Assembly: GCF_002276045.1 (NCBI RefSeq)
Contig: NZ_NQMR01000090.1
Coordinates: forward strand, 1 to 39,050
Source of the DNA: Pseudoalteromonas sp. NBT06-2
GTDB taxonomy: Bacteria > Pseudomonadota > Gammaproteobacteria > Enterobacterales > Alteromonadaceae
Length of the DNA: 39,050 bases
Direction: 5' to 3'
Position numbers and translations under genes: made by a program. Of the stretch, positions 27,542-35,871 are shown piece by piece (within the stretch, counting starts at the first letter, position 1; the number at the start of each line of letters is the position of its first letter). Below the pieces are notes generated by a model. It searched no databases and was not told where the DNA came from. It saw only the letters and a list, made by a program, of their open reading frames with translations.

Positions 27542-28810
27542 ATGAAGAGATTTAATAAATCAGTACTTAAAAAATCACTTTTAGCGCTTGCGTTAACAAG
27601 TTTTCCTTCTGTATGGGCTGCATCCACAGCAATTACTAATGCAACAATTTATACCGCAACAGAGCAGGGGGTGTTAGAAAATGCGACCGTTGTTTTTGAA
27701 AATGGTATGATTACGGCAATTAACCCTACTTCTGTAAATGCTGATATAAAAATAGATGCCAAAGGGCAAATCTTAACACCAGGTTTTATTGGTTCTATGA
27801 ATCAATTGGGTTTAGTTGAGGTCGGTGCTGTATCGCGTTCTCGTGATGCTGGTTTTAAAAAAGCAGATATCACTTTCGATCCTAGTCTGGCATTTAATCC
27901 AAAATCATCACTTATTCCATATGCACGTAAAGGTGGTATTACTCGAGATGTGATTGTACCAAGCGGTGGAGAAAGTATTTTTGCTGGCTTAGCATCTGTT
28001 GTGGATTTAAGCGGTGACTTTGATAGCGTTAAAACAAGCAAAGTGGCGGTATTAGTTAATCTTGGCTCAGAAAGTAAAGGCTCTCGAGCGCATACTTTAA
28101 CGCAACTAATAGATAAGCTAGAAGGCCAACAAAAGAAATTAAAAAAATCAAAATCGGCTAAAAAAGATAAAAAAGATAAAAAAGATAAAAAAGATCCAAG
28201 TAAAGAAGAAAAGATATTAACTGCATTATTAAAAGGTGAAAAACCGTTAATTATTCGTGCTTCTCGCGCACAAGAATTATTGCAGTTAATCAAGCTTAAA
28301 AAGCAATTTTCATTAAACTTAATCATTGCTGATGCAGGTGATGCTGTTGTTGTAAAAGAGCAACTAGCAAAAGCTAATATTCCTTTGATCATAAGTGCAA
28401 TGGATAACTTACCTGATAGCTTTGATTCTTTAAATGCATCCCTTAACAATGCTGGAATTTTAGAAAAGGCAGGTGTTACTGTTGGTTTAACAATCTCAGG
28501 CGATAGCAGTCATAACTTGTATCAACTTCGTTTTGATGCAGGGAATGCAGTATCAAATGGAATGAGCAAATCAGGTGCTATTAAAGCTTTATCAGCAAAT
28601 ATAGCAAATATGTTTGGTATTAATGCAGGTGAAATTGCAATTGGTAAAGCGGCTGATTTATCTTTATGGAGTGCAGATCCATTTGAACTAAGTTCAAATG
28701 TACAAACACTTTGGATTGGTGGTGAAAAAGTGACAACTGATTCACGCCAAGATAAATTACGTGAGCGTTATATGAAACAATCAGATATGCCTGAAGCGTA
28801 TTCTAAATAA
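27542..28810 (+). CDS. exported amidohydrolase-like protein lacking the metal motif
   Basis: This 422-residue protein has a signal peptide (LLALALTSFPSVWA) and amidohydrolase-superfamily borders: AITNATIYTATEQGVLENAT at the start and IAIGKAADLSLWSADPFELS near the C-terminus. Where its partner has HxH, this protein reads GFIGSMNQLGLVEVG, and where the partner has HSDSG it has TISGDSSHN. The metal ligands therefore seem to be missing. A lysine-rich insert of four KKD repeats lies near residues 207-218. It forms an operon with the upstream gene (11-base gap, GAGGAAATATA before the ATG). I infer a non-catalytic subunit or an enzyme with a changed site; this has not been shown. Confidence 0.82.
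   Translation: MKRFNKSVLKKSLLALALTSFPSVWAASTAITNATIYTATEQGVLENATVVFENGMITAINPTSVNADIKIDAKGQILTPGFIGSMNQLGLVEVGAVSRSRDAGFKKADITFDPSLAFNPKSSLIPYARKGGITRDVIVPSGGESIFAGLASVVDLSGDFDSVKTSKVAVLVNLGSESKGSRAHTLTQLIDKLEGQQKKLKKSKSAKKDKKDKKDKKDPSKEEKILTALLKGEKPLIIRASRAQELLQLIKLKKQFSLNLIIADAGDAVVVKEQLAKANIPLIISAMDNLPDSFDSLNASLNNAGILEKAGVTVGLTISGDSSHNLYQLRFDAGNAVSNGMSKSGAIKALSANIANMFGINAGEIAIGKAADLSLWSADPFELSSNVQTLWIGGEKVTTDSRQDKLRERYMKQSDMPEAYSK
28160..28195 (+). repeat. four tandem 9-bp repeats coding KKD
   Basis: AAAAAAGAT is repeated four times without change inside the second amidohydrolase-like gene. The unit is a multiple of three, so copy number changes keep the frame. Confidence 0.95.
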
Positions 28811-28820
28811 GTAAAAAGTA

Positions 28821-28860
28821 AGACAGATATCTATTCAGTATATTTTATAGCTATCTGTCT
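28821..28860 (+). terminator. inverted repeat after the amidohydrolase pair
   Basis: AGACAGATA (28821-28829) pairs with TATCTGTCT (28852-28860) over a 22-base loop. No T-run follows, so termination is uncertain. Confidence 0.4.
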
Positions 28861-29092
28861 ATGTCCCGACTAAAAATTTCCTATTTTATTTATATTCAGA
28901 AACGACCCCACAAGTTAAAGCTATATATCCCCATGCTACATGGCAATGTGCGATTTCAGCAAGTCGAAAAACGTGAACTTGATTTCGTACAAAATTGTTT
29001 TAAAATGTAAGGAAGTAATGTTAATGTACTTAAAGGCAGTTGGGGAAAAATAAACAGTGTATTTTTCAGGTCACTGCTTCTCGTTTGAAATA

Positions 29093-29539
29093 TTATTCTT
29101 CGCCTTTATGATAAGTTTTGATTGTTAAATCAATATATGCGCTGATGAAAGCTGGTTCTTGGAACTTTTTCAAGCCTGTTTCTTCAAACTCGATAGGCAT
29201 TGGATTACGTTTAAGCTGCTCTTTAATATCTGTTGGGTTTAATAGATTAACCTCTAAATCAGTAATTAACTGAATTGCAGTTTCTAATTTAAAACCAACA
29301 GCGCCACCGGCAAACTTACCTTTATGAGGTCTTTGTTTTATAGCAACGGTATCAACCTGATAATCATGCATTAATTTTGCGAAATCAAACTGAAATTTAC
29401 GAACTTCTTCAGTATCATTTGCATTACTTAATACAAAGCGTGTTTGACGTACATCTCTGATATCAAAAACGTCATTATCTTTACTTAATAAACATAAAAG
29501 GACTTCACTGCCTTTTATTTCAACACCGCATGTTCTCAT
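29093..29539 (-). CDS. DUF3010 family protein
   Basis: The 148-residue cytoplasmic protein begins MRTCGVEIKGSEVLLCLL and contains VDTVAIKQRPHKGKFAGGAV and LLNPTDIKEQLKRNP, in keeping with DUF3010, a small family of Shewanella, Vibrio and Pseudoalteromonas. The fold suggests an RNase H-like beginning (a beta strand with an acidic residue and a following KGSEV), but this is speculative. No signal or membrane segment is present. It stands alone. Function unknown. Confidence 0.82.
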   Translation of the reverse strand: MRTCGVEIKGSEVLLCLLSKDNDVFDIRDVRQTRFVLSNANDTEEVRKFQFDFAKLMHDYQVDTVAIKQRPHKGKFAGGAVGFKLETAIQLITDLEVNLLNPTDIKEQLKRNPMPIEFEETGLKKFQEPAFISAYIDLTIKTYHKGEE

Positions 29540-29602
29540 TGTCGACCTTAATTAATAAATTTCGAGCTGTATTATAATCTAAAAATATCTAGTCGCACAG
29601 TT

Positions 29603-30616
29603 TTAGCTATAATTTACTGAAAATTGAATATATATAAAGGCATGATCGCTATTTGTTTTATGTTTATCTAAAGGTGTGAGTTGGATATGTTTGTCCAATG
29701 AGTGGTAGGTAAGATCAGTTATGTTTGTATTTTTATTTGTTGGGTTAAATTCATTTGATACTAAAATATAATCTAATACTTTGCCTTCCCCTTCATAAAA
29801 AAGAGTGAAAGGTTTTTCTGTTTTATGGATATTAGACGAAATATCGAAGGCGTCACTGAAATTTAAATGATCTGTTTTTGGATTTACATCAGTGTGATCA
29901 AAAATCACAGATAAAGCACTGGTATGAAGTTCATCATTAAAATCACCGAGGATGATGCTTGGCAAAGGATGAGTTGCTTGTTCATGCAGCGCATCATAAA
30001 ATACTAGCATACCTTCTAAACCCCTTTGCTCTTGTGAAACAAAGCGGCCAATAGTGTCAGTTAAAGCTTCACTATATGAATCATAGTTAGGCACTTTTTT
30101 ATCTACAAAGTCATTTAAATTAGTGGCTCGTTTGGATTTTAAATGCAAAACATATACTCGTACAAAACCAAAGTTAGGAAATTCAATTAATGCTTTGATA
30201 GGCTTGCGGCTAAAAGAAAAGTTTTCGGGTAAACCAAGATGTTTTAATAAAGTATTATCAGGAAAAACAGTTTGAGCTTGGGTTATTGGATATTTAGATG
30301 CTATAGCGACTACTGGTGTTATATAGGTAAACTCGCAATTTTTTGCCATTGAAGCTTCATCCACTTTACTAATATATTGATAGCCTAAAGATGATGTTAA
30401 CTTTGCTAAAGCATCAAAACTAAAAACTTCCTGAAATGCAATTACATCGGCAGAAATACGTGATAATTGTTTTTTTAGCCAGCGATTTTTAGTTTGCCAT
30501 TGTTCAGCATTGTAGTTTTCATCTAATTGATAATAACTATAGGGTGGCGACGCATAGTTAAGTAAATTAACAGTTGCTACTTTAAATTGCTGTACTTTGC
30601 TTATTTTGTGCATCAT
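29603..30616 (-). CDS. endonuclease/exonuclease/phosphatase family hydrolase
   Basis: This 337-residue protein has the EEP (DNase I-like) fold. Motifs in order are VATVNLLNYASPP (the asparagine of the first strand), DVIAFQEVFSFDAL with the metal-binding glutamate, IILGDFNDELHTS with the catalytic aspartate, LDYILVSNEF, and the C-terminal NSDHAFIYIQF with the SDH triad. No signal peptide is visible. Family members cleave nucleic acids or phosphodiesters; the substrate here is unknown. The gene lies upstream of DUF3010 in the same direction with a 63-base gap. It starts with two adjacent ATGs; GGAA upstream suits either one. Confidence 0.85.
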   Translation of the reverse strand: MMHKISKVQQFKVATVNLLNYASPPYSYYQLDENYNAEQWQTKNRWLKKQLSRISADVIAFQEVFSFDALAKLTSSLGYQYISKVDEASMAKNCEFTYITPVVAIASKYPITQAQTVFPDNTLLKHLGLPENFSFSRKPIKALIEFPNFGFVRVYVLHLKSKRATNLNDFVDKKVPNYDSYSEALTDTIGRFVSQEQRGLEGMLVFYDALHEQATHPLPSIILGDFNDELHTSALSVIFDHTDVNPKTDHLNFSDAFDISSNIHKTEKPFTLFYEGEGKVLDYILVSNEFNPTNKNTNITDLTYHSLDKHIQLTPLDKHKTNSDHAFIYIQFSVNYS

Positions 30617-30691
30617 ATTCCAATTACTATTGGCTTTTTACAAGTATGGGATCAATTAGCGTGATGTCAAAAATGCATTTGGTTAATTATC

Positions 30692-30742
30692 TTAATTTTG
30701 CAGTCAAAAAGTTAAAACATAGCTTATTGACTGCAAAATTAA
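30692..30742. repeat. perfect 16-bp inverted repeat
   Basis: TTAATTTTGCAGTCAA (30692-30707) and TTGACTGCAAAATTAA (30727-30742) are exact reverse complements over a 19-base spacer. They lie between the DUF2750 gene and the hydrolase gene, both on the minus strand. No T-run follows on the minus strand, so the repeat is not a classical terminator for DUF2750. Confidence 0.9.
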
Positions 30743-30810
30743 TTAAATACTTTTTAGTGAACTTTTATCTGATTTTAACTTTTTTACTATTTCATCAAAA
30801 CTCTTGCCCG

Positions 30811-31218
30811 TTATCTTCTTTGCAGGTCTCGCGCTTTTTTTGTTTGTGCTTTGAGTTCAAAATCTAGTTCGTCAGGAAAAACAACTAATCCATCTTCTTC
30901 AATATTCGGAAATACAACAATCGATAAATCATCATCTTCTAGACCGTGAGTCCAACGAGAATACCAAGTTTTCAAATCAATTTCTTTCGCTTTACATTCT
31001 TCCCAGTCTCCAGTGGCCCATGCGGTTGCAAATTCTTGATTTGGCCATACAGGTACACAATCTTCATCCTCGGTATTTAGCATCACACAACCGTGTTTGT
31101 CAGTTAAAATCCAAATAGATTGGTTTTTAACTACTTCTTTAATTAGATATTTATAACGTTTTTCAATACCGTATTGGCTGATTGTTGTAATCATGTCAGG
31201 TGATAAAAGTATGCTCAT
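30811..31218 (-). CDS. DUF2750 family protein
   Basis: This 135-residue cytoplasmic protein contains YKYLIKEVVKNQSIWILTD, the tryptophan-rich VPVWPNQEFATAWATGDW and DDDLSIVVFP near residue 100, patterns of DUF2750. No catalytic motif is seen and the function is unknown. The start ATG follows TGGAAATCAGA. It is followed by the 16-bp inverted repeat and the EEP hydrolase gene. Confidence 0.85.
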   Translation of the reverse strand: MSILLSPDMITTISQYGIEKRYKYLIKEVVKNQSIWILTDKHGCVMLNTEDEDCVPVWPNQEFATAWATGDWEECKAKEIDLKTWYSRWTHGLEDDDLSIVVFPNIEEDGLVVFPDELDFELKAQTKKARDLQRR

Positions 31219-31365
31219 TCTGATTTCCAGTAAACTTAAATATAAACATGCTTAGGATAAAACAAACAGAGTTGATCCTCTAGTTAAATGTTTACATAGA
31301 TAATGACATTGAATATGCTAGGCAAGCTAAAAGGCACCAAATATAATCGAATTAAAGGAATGACA

Positions 31366-31626
31366 ATGAAAAAGCTTAAAAATGAAACAGCTCTGTTAAA
31401 ACAAGCGATTATTATTGGTGAAGCATATGCAAATAATCGTGGGTATAAAAAGTTTTCGGGTACTAATTCTGCTAAAGAAAAAATTGAAAGCCTTTATCGT
31501 TTATTAGTCAATGATAAATTAATACAGCCGCTTAAAGAAGAAGATGAAAATCAACTTAATATGAAACATAGGCTTGCAATGTGGATTTCTAAACAATTAC
31601 CGAAAGATCACGAACTGTTAAAATAG
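31366..31626 (+). CDS. DUF5062 family small protein
   Basis: The protein has 86 residues, starting MKKLKNETALLKQAIIIGEA and containing GYKKFSGTNSAKEKIESLYR, then MKHRLAMWISKQLPKDHELL. This fits the DUF5062 family of Vibrio and Shewanella relatives; function unknown. The ATG at 31366 is preferred because AAGGA lies about eight bases upstream; the frame is open 21 codons further but without a matching site. It is the last gene before the mosaic accessory region. Confidence 0.78.
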   Translation: MKKLKNETALLKQAIIIGEAYANNRGYKKFSGTNSAKEKIESLYRLLVNDKLIQPLKEEDENQLNMKHRLAMWISKQLPKDHELLK

Positions 31627-31797
31627 TGTCAGGTAAGCTACGTAAACTATTGTGTTTTTGTCTCAGTTTTAAGGCAATACGGTCGATGTGTGGTCTTATC
31701 AGATTAATAATTAATAAAATATTATTATCTAAATAATGAACTATATCGTAAGTAAGCTTCATTATTTGAGTTGTAAAACCAACTTTAAAGTAAAAGT

Positions 31798-31835
31798 CAT
31801 ATGTGATGCATTGTAGGTGTCACATATGTTTTTTT
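31798..31835 (+). terminator. terminator at the edge of the accessory region
   Basis: CATATGTGA (31798-31806) and TCACATATG (31820-31828) form a perfect 9-bp stem followed by TTTTTTT. It is 170 bases after the DUF5062 stop and 150 bases before the integrase remnant. The rest of the 31627-31982 gap shows no gene, only a tandem repeat at 31942-31963. Confidence 0.85.
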
Positions 31836-31941
31836 ATCCATAACAAAAACCCTCTCTATTATTTAAAATAATCATATTTATTATGTACTTAATAGAATTT
31901 TAATTTTTTATCATGTGATACCGCCTTATTTACCAAATAAG

Positions 31942-31963
31942 TTGTACCAAACTTGTACCAAAT
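31942..31963 (+). repeat. two tandem 11-bp repeats before the integrase remnant
   Basis: TTGTACCAAAC is followed at once by TTGTACCAAAT, 20 bases before the integrase ATG. They could be binding sites for the integrase or part of an old attachment site; this is only suggested by position. Confidence 0.6.
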
Positions 31964-31982
31964 TATATACAAGAATGTCTCA

Positions 31983-32540
31983 ATGTCATTGAGTGGTACA
32001 ACACTAAGAAAGCTTAATGGCAAGATAGATCAGCAATGTGAACTTAAAGATCGTGATGGTCTTTCAGCAAGCGTATCACCAAAAGGTAAGATTTCATTTC
32101 AACAGCGTTTTCAGTGGTTGGGTAAACTCGTAAGAATGAAGCTAGGCACTTATCCCGAATTAACTCTAGTAGATGCAAGAGCAATAGAAAATAAAGGTTT
32201 GATTGAAAAGGGGGTTGATCCTCGCATTTTTAAAAAATCAATTATTGCTAAAAAACAAACTGGGCCTATAACTGTTAGGTTAGGTTTAGAATATTGGTTA
32301 GAAGAATACGCTGCAAACAATCATTCTGATACCAATAAATTGACTCGCATGTTTGAAATGTATGTATATCCGTCTATTGGTGATGTTGTCATAGATACAT
32401 TTGAAAAGTGCCATTGGCTAATAGTTTTTAAAACCACAGAGAAACATCCGCAACAAGTAGGGCGTTTACTAAAAATATTAAAACAGGCTCTGCGCTTTTT
32501 GTTTGAGTACGATAAAGTAAACTGTTTTTTGTCCGTTTAA
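31983..32540 (+). pseudogene. truncated tyrosine integrase (P4-like)
   Basis: The frame keeps the N-terminal arm-binding domain (LSGTTLRKLNGKIDQQCELK, KLVRMKLGTYPELTLVDAR) and most of the core-binding domain (ITVRLGLEYWLEEY through LKILKQALRFLFEYDKV). It then ends after 185 residues, when family members are about 400. The catalytic domain with the R-H-R-Y residues is absent. The sequence changes abruptly near 32500, just before the toxin-antitoxin operator. The chosen ATG gives the usual MSLS-type start; a TTG lies ten codons upstream. It is probably the scar of an excised or replaced island and is not functional as a recombinase. Confidence 0.85.
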
Positions 32541-32566
32541 TTGCCTTATTATATTTTTAAAGTTAC

Positions 32567-32589
32567 AATGTACGACATTACCGTACATT
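32567..32589. promoter_or_regulatory. toxin-antitoxin operator palindrome
   Basis: AATGTACG (32567-32574) and CGTACATT (32582-32589) are exact inverted repeats with a 7-base spacer, centred 27 bases upstream of the antitoxin start. Core TGTAC boxes are known from yefM-yoeB operators, so this is the likely autorepression site. Confidence 0.75.
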
Positions 32590-32604
32590 AATAGTGAGTT
32601 GATT

Positions 32605-32877
32605 ATGAATAGCATAAGCGTAAACCAGTTTAGAGACAACTTAAAAACATATGTTGAACAAACTGTTAGTGAGCATGAGCCAATAAAAGTAACCCGAAGA
32701 GCAGGTGAAGACTTTATTGTTATGAGTGCCGATGATTGGGAAAGAGAGCAAGAGACATTACACATATTGCAAAGTAGTAATTTGATGAAGCAGATTGCTG
32801 AATCAATGGGGACTCATGAAAGCAATAAAGGCTATAAACCAACAAAAGAGCAATTAGATGAGATCACTAGTCTTTGA
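32605..32877 (+). CDS. YefM-like antitoxin (Phd/YefM family)
   Basis: The 90-residue antitoxin begins MNSISVNQFRDNLKTYVEQT and continues EPIKVTRRAGEDFIVMSADD, the Phd/YefM DNA-binding domain. The acidic C-terminal tail (SNKGYKPTKEQLDEITSL) is the toxin-binding part. It should bind the operator just upstream and neutralise the toxin encoded next, whose start overlaps by 20 bases. I start at the ATG with GTGAG upstream rather than the TTG two codons before. It is transcribed on the plus strand, opposite to the nearby cassettes, and no attC follows, so it is not a gene cassette. Confidence 0.93.
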   Translation: MNSISVNQFRDNLKTYVEQTVSEHEPIKVTRRAGEDFIVMSADDWEREQETLHILQSSNLMKQIAESMGTHESNKGYKPTKEQLDEITSL

Positions 32878-33127
32878 GGGGAAAACTTGGCTCATTTACG
32901 AGCAATTAAGAGAAAAAGATAAAAAACTTCATAAGGCTTTATGCAAAATATTAAAAGAAATGTTGCGCTCTGATCCTAGCAGTGGACTGGGGAAGCCTGA
33001 ACCACTTAAACATAATTTATCAGGCTTTTGGTCAAAGCGGATATCTCAAAAAGATAGACTCATTTATAAGTTTGATGATAACAGCGTATACATTTTCGCA
33101 ATTGGTGGACATTACGACCAACACTAG
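32858..33127 (+). CDS. YoeB-like mRNA-interferase toxin (Txe family)
   Basis: The 89-residue toxin has the YoeB pattern GLGKPEPLKHNLSGFWSKRI, with the catalytic-site glutamate in PEPLK, then the conserved arginine in KDRLIYKF, and the terminal GGHYD with the histidine-tyrosine pair. YoeB toxins bind the ribosome and cleave mRNA at the A site. The reading frame is intact. Its start overlaps the antitoxin end by 20 bases. The transposase remnant on the opposite strand ends 12 bases downstream. Confidence 0.93.
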   Translation: MRSLVFEGKTWLIYEQLREKDKKLHKALCKILKEMLRSDPSSGLGKPEPLKHNLSGFWSKRISQKDRLIYKFDDNSVYIFAIGGHYDQH

Positions 33128-33139
33128 AAAATTTGTGCT

Positions 33140-34311
33140 CTACTGCCAAAGTGTTTTTCCCGCTGGACATCTGCATGTGTTTTGCTCTTCATCATAATGA
33201 AAGTCTTTACTGGTAAATAATCTTGGCTTACCTTTACTGCGCTTAAGCCGTCGCTTTTCTTTTTCTGTATGGTATGTGTCACTGACTTTAAATAACGGAT
33301 TACGACTTCTAAATTGGGTGTCTGCGATGTAACTATCTAATCCAGTTGTTGCTAAATACTTTAAGTTTTCTTCACTATGGAATCCGCTATCGGCGGTGAA
33401 TTTGGCCTCTGATAATGTATTCGGTGTTCCTAACTTTTTAAGTTGCTCATCTAATTGTCCCAGTGCTGGTTTCAATGTTTGTTGCTCGCCCACTGAGCCC
33501 CAAGTTTGAGCTTGTAAAATAATTTGATGCTTGTCATCATTGATTGCAATGCCATTGTAGCCTTGGATTGTGCCTTTTGAAGTGGTCATTTTTGCACTAT
33601 CAGGGTCGGTTATATTGCTTTTAACGGACTTACCTTTTCTACCTAGCTTTTCTTCTTTCGTTGCCAGATACTCACCTATTTTAGCGGCACTTTTATCTAG
33701 CTTTTCTTTTTGTTTTAAATCGTGAATCACTTCATCTTCAGGCATAACATCTTGTGATTGATGACACGCTAGAATGCGTTTGCTGGCTTTATCTAATTTA
33801 ACTTGCTTACGTTCTAGTTCTTCAAACGTACCACTCCATTCTTTACTCGCATTTGACTTTATCTTACAGCCATCAATGGCAAACATGTTACGGCCAATCA
33901 AACCTTCTTCATCACAAATCATCAATATTTGTGTAAATAATGGTGCAATTTGTTCACTCATTTTTGAAACAAAACTGGCTATTGATGTGTAATGTGGCTG
34001 AACATCACCCGATAGACTCATAAAAGTAATATTAGTTTCACACGCTTGTGCAATGCGACGACTAGACACTAAACCATGGACATAACCTAGCAATATAATC
34101 TTTAACATCACCGTTGGCGGATACGCTGCTGCACCGCGTTTATCATTTTGATACCACGCATCAAAGCCTGATAAGTCAAGACGGTTATCTACAATATGGG
34201 ACAGAGCAAATTCAAATGTGCTAGGTAATATTTGGCGAGAAAAGTCTATAGGTATGAACTTATTTTGACAAGATAAATCAGGTTTACCTCTTCGTCTTAA
34301 AAAAGTGCCAT
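33140..34311 (-). pseudogene. IS1182-like transposase, broken at both ends
   Basis: The frame is open from about 34310 to 33140 (about 390 codons) and includes SCQNKFIPIDFSRQILP, FEFALSHIVDNRLDLSGFD, RNMFAIDGCKIKSNASKEW (catalytic DG region) and KFTADSGFHSEENL. This is the order of IS1182-family DDE transposases. It is shorter than the usual 450-500 residues because it stops at CRCPAGKTLWQ next to the toxin gene. At the N-terminus the only ATG (34311) is out of frame and leads into six T (A-run at 34299-34304) and a stop, so a frame change is needed to enter the main frame. No terminal inverted repeat was identified, and the remnant is probably immobile. Confidence 0.85.
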
Positions 34312-34439
34312 TTTAATGTTCTGTAGTTGAATAATATCTATTAGATCACATCAAAGATCTGGTATCAAGCTCAAAAAACAAACAAATAGTAAAAACTAAA
34401 AAAGACACTAAAAAGTGCCTTTTTCTATAAATTCTACAG

Positions 34440-34547
34440 CCTCAACGGCCCATTCAGGGGCTGATAATAGCTTGCTAAATTGTGAAGCAAAACGGAACCG
34501 AGCAAGCTGTTAGCAGTCCCGTTACTGTAATGGCTTGTTATATGCCC
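34440..34547 (-). other. integron attC site 1
   Basis: Read on the minus strand the site opens with the R'' box GGGCATATAACAAG (34547-34534) and ends with the R' box GTTGAGG (34446-34440). The outer arms pair: TAACAAGCCATTACAG with CTGAATGGGCCGTTGA, imperfectly as attC sites do. An inner pair AACAGCTTGCT / AGCAAGCTATT supports a second stem. The recombination point is between 34446 and 34445. The R'' box (CATATAAC) is the exact complement of GTTATATG at the start of the same cassette (35779-35772), the relation expected of a circularising cassette. Confidence 0.9.
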
Positions 34548-35746
34548 TTTTTAATATTTAAAAACGAATCTAAAACTTCAAAAGTAAAATTTTGAAATTC
34601 TTCTTCGCAATGGTCATTAACTCCACAGTTTGCAAATGCGGTAATACTTATATCACCATCCGGTATATAAATATTTTGAGTAAAATAGCCAAACTCTGTG
34701 CCACCATGGTGGTAGAACTTTTTCCCGTTTACTTCTTCAACCCAAATACCAAGCCCATAATAAAAATCAGAGGAACGATAAAAACGTTGTCCCCAAGACT
34801 CAACTAAATTTTCTTCACCTATCATTTGTTCTCTAACTCTTTGATTAACTATATTGTTATTAGTTACGATAGCCCTTAATAGTTTAGCCATATCATTAAC
34901 ACTGGACGTTAGGGGAGCATCAGAGGTTGCTGTTGTTCCAATGATATCTTTAGTATCTACCCATATATTCATTGGTATTGGAAAAGTAGGATCTACATCG
35001 TTAATAAAGAACCCCGAAGTTAACTTGGGCTTATGTTCTTCAACACCTTTAGAGTAGCTAGATGTCATATTTAGTGGAGTAAGAATTTTATTTCTAATTG
35101 CTATGGATGGGTGCTGCTTTAAAACACGCTCTAAAATTATTCCTGCCAATGCGTAACCAGAATTTGAATACGAGTGTCCTTTGCTTGGTTCAAAGTCTGC
35201 AGGCTGGTTCAATGCAAAGCTTAATGGAAACATATCCGTTGTAACTTTCCCCTTGTTTGCATATTGCGCTTTAAAAAAAGCGTACTCGCCAGCATCGTTA
35301 TATTCAAAAATCCCGCTCGTATGATTTAACAGCTGCCTTAAAGTCATTTTGTCTGAATATTGAATCTGGCTAAGTAATTCACTTTCAAGATATCTACTTA
35401 TAGATGCATCAAGACTAAGAACTCCCTCATCCGCTAACATCGCCACCAATAGCGCGGTTAATTTTTTACCTGCGCTACCATTGGGAATGACAACATCAGT
35501 TGTCATTGGCTTCTTTTTTTCCAAATCTTTAAAGCCAGCACTACCGATGTAACTACCTATTTTTGTTTCGACCAAGAGTACCGCACCAGGGATATGCTCA
35601 GATATAAGGTTATCTAGCATAGGTTGATATTTTTTTTGATAATTAACGTTCTGACTTGATTGGTTATTCGCAGAACCAACGCTAGACAATAAGAAAGAAA
35701 TGATAGTTAACCGTTTTATTAAATAATTTTTATTCACAAAATTCAT
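34538..35746 (-). CDS. exported beta-lactamase-fold serine hydrolase (cassette 1)
   Basis: This 402-residue protein belongs to the serine beta-lactamase/PBP4*/esterase-B superfamily. After a signal peptide (hydrophobic to about residue 26) comes the catalytic Ser91-x-x-Lys94 motif (NGSAGKKL), Tyr193 in YSNSGYALAG, and HHGGTEFGY towards the end. It could be a peptidase, esterase or beta-lactamase; the sequence does not decide. I start at MNFVNKNYLIKRL because the longer frame begins inside the neighbouring attC, outside the cassette (border at 35778). The stop codon lies in the R'' box of attC1. It is the only gene in cassette 34446-35778. Confidence 0.9.
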   Translation of the reverse strand: MNFVNKNYLIKRLTIISFLLSSVGSANNQSSQNVNYQKKYQPMLDNLISEHIPGAVLLVETKIGSYIGSAGFKDLEKKKPMTTDVVIPNGSAGKKLTALLVAMLADEGVLSLDASISRYLESELLSQIQYSDKMTLRQLLNHTSGIFEYNDAGEYAFFKAQYANKGKVTTDMFPLSFALNQPADFEPSKGHSYSNSGYALAGIILERVLKQHPSIAIRNKILTPLNMTSSYSKGVEEHKPKLTSGFFINDVDPTFPIPMNIWVDTKDIIGTTATSDAPLTSSVNDMAKLLRAIVTNNNIVNQRVREQMIGEENLVESWGQRFYRSSDFYYGLGIWVEEVNGKKFYHHGGTEFGYFTQNIYIPDGDISITAFANCGVNDHCEEEFQNFTFEVLDSFLNIKKGI

Positions 35747-35772
35747 CCATGATATAAACGTAACCCTTGGGC

Positions 35773-35871
35773 ATATAACGCCCATTTAATTAGTGAAGCA
35801 ATGTTGGCTGATTTTTTTGCGGGTCTTTACAAAAAGCAAGACAACTTGCGTAATCTGATTTAAATGCTTGT
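35773..35871 (-). other. integron attC site 2, main part (split by intron)
   Basis: On the minus strand the site runs from CAAGCATTTAA... (35871 downwards) to the R' box in GGGCGTTATATG (35784-35773). The rest of the R'' box, GTTCGTATA, lies beyond the intron at 37852-37844. Rejoined, ATAACAAGCATTTAA pairs with TTAAATGGGCGTTAT, mismatching at only three positions. TTGCTTCAC near the middle is shared with attC1. The cassette 2 start TTATACGAAC (38996 down) complements this rejoined R'' GTTCGTATAA, which confirms both ends. Confidence 0.88.

Noticed and set aside
28160..28195. Short regular repeats that might be a CRISPR
   Set aside because: The units are 9 bp, have no spacers and lie in frame in a coding gene. 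No cas gene is present.
27802..28449. Long minus-strand open frame opposite the second amidohydrolase-like gene
   Set aside because: It is an antisense shadow, rich in serine and phenylalanine from complementing lysine-rich codons, with no family resemblance.
32567..33127. YefM/YoeB pair as an integron cassette
   Set aside because: Toxin-antitoxin pairs are common in cassettes, but no attC follows the toxin gene and the pair is on the strand opposite to the array.
34399..34425. Hairpin GACACT/AGTGCC with A and T flanks as part of attC1
   Set aside because: It lies outside the R' box of attC1 and looks like a weak terminator or an IS end. It is not needed for the attC fold.
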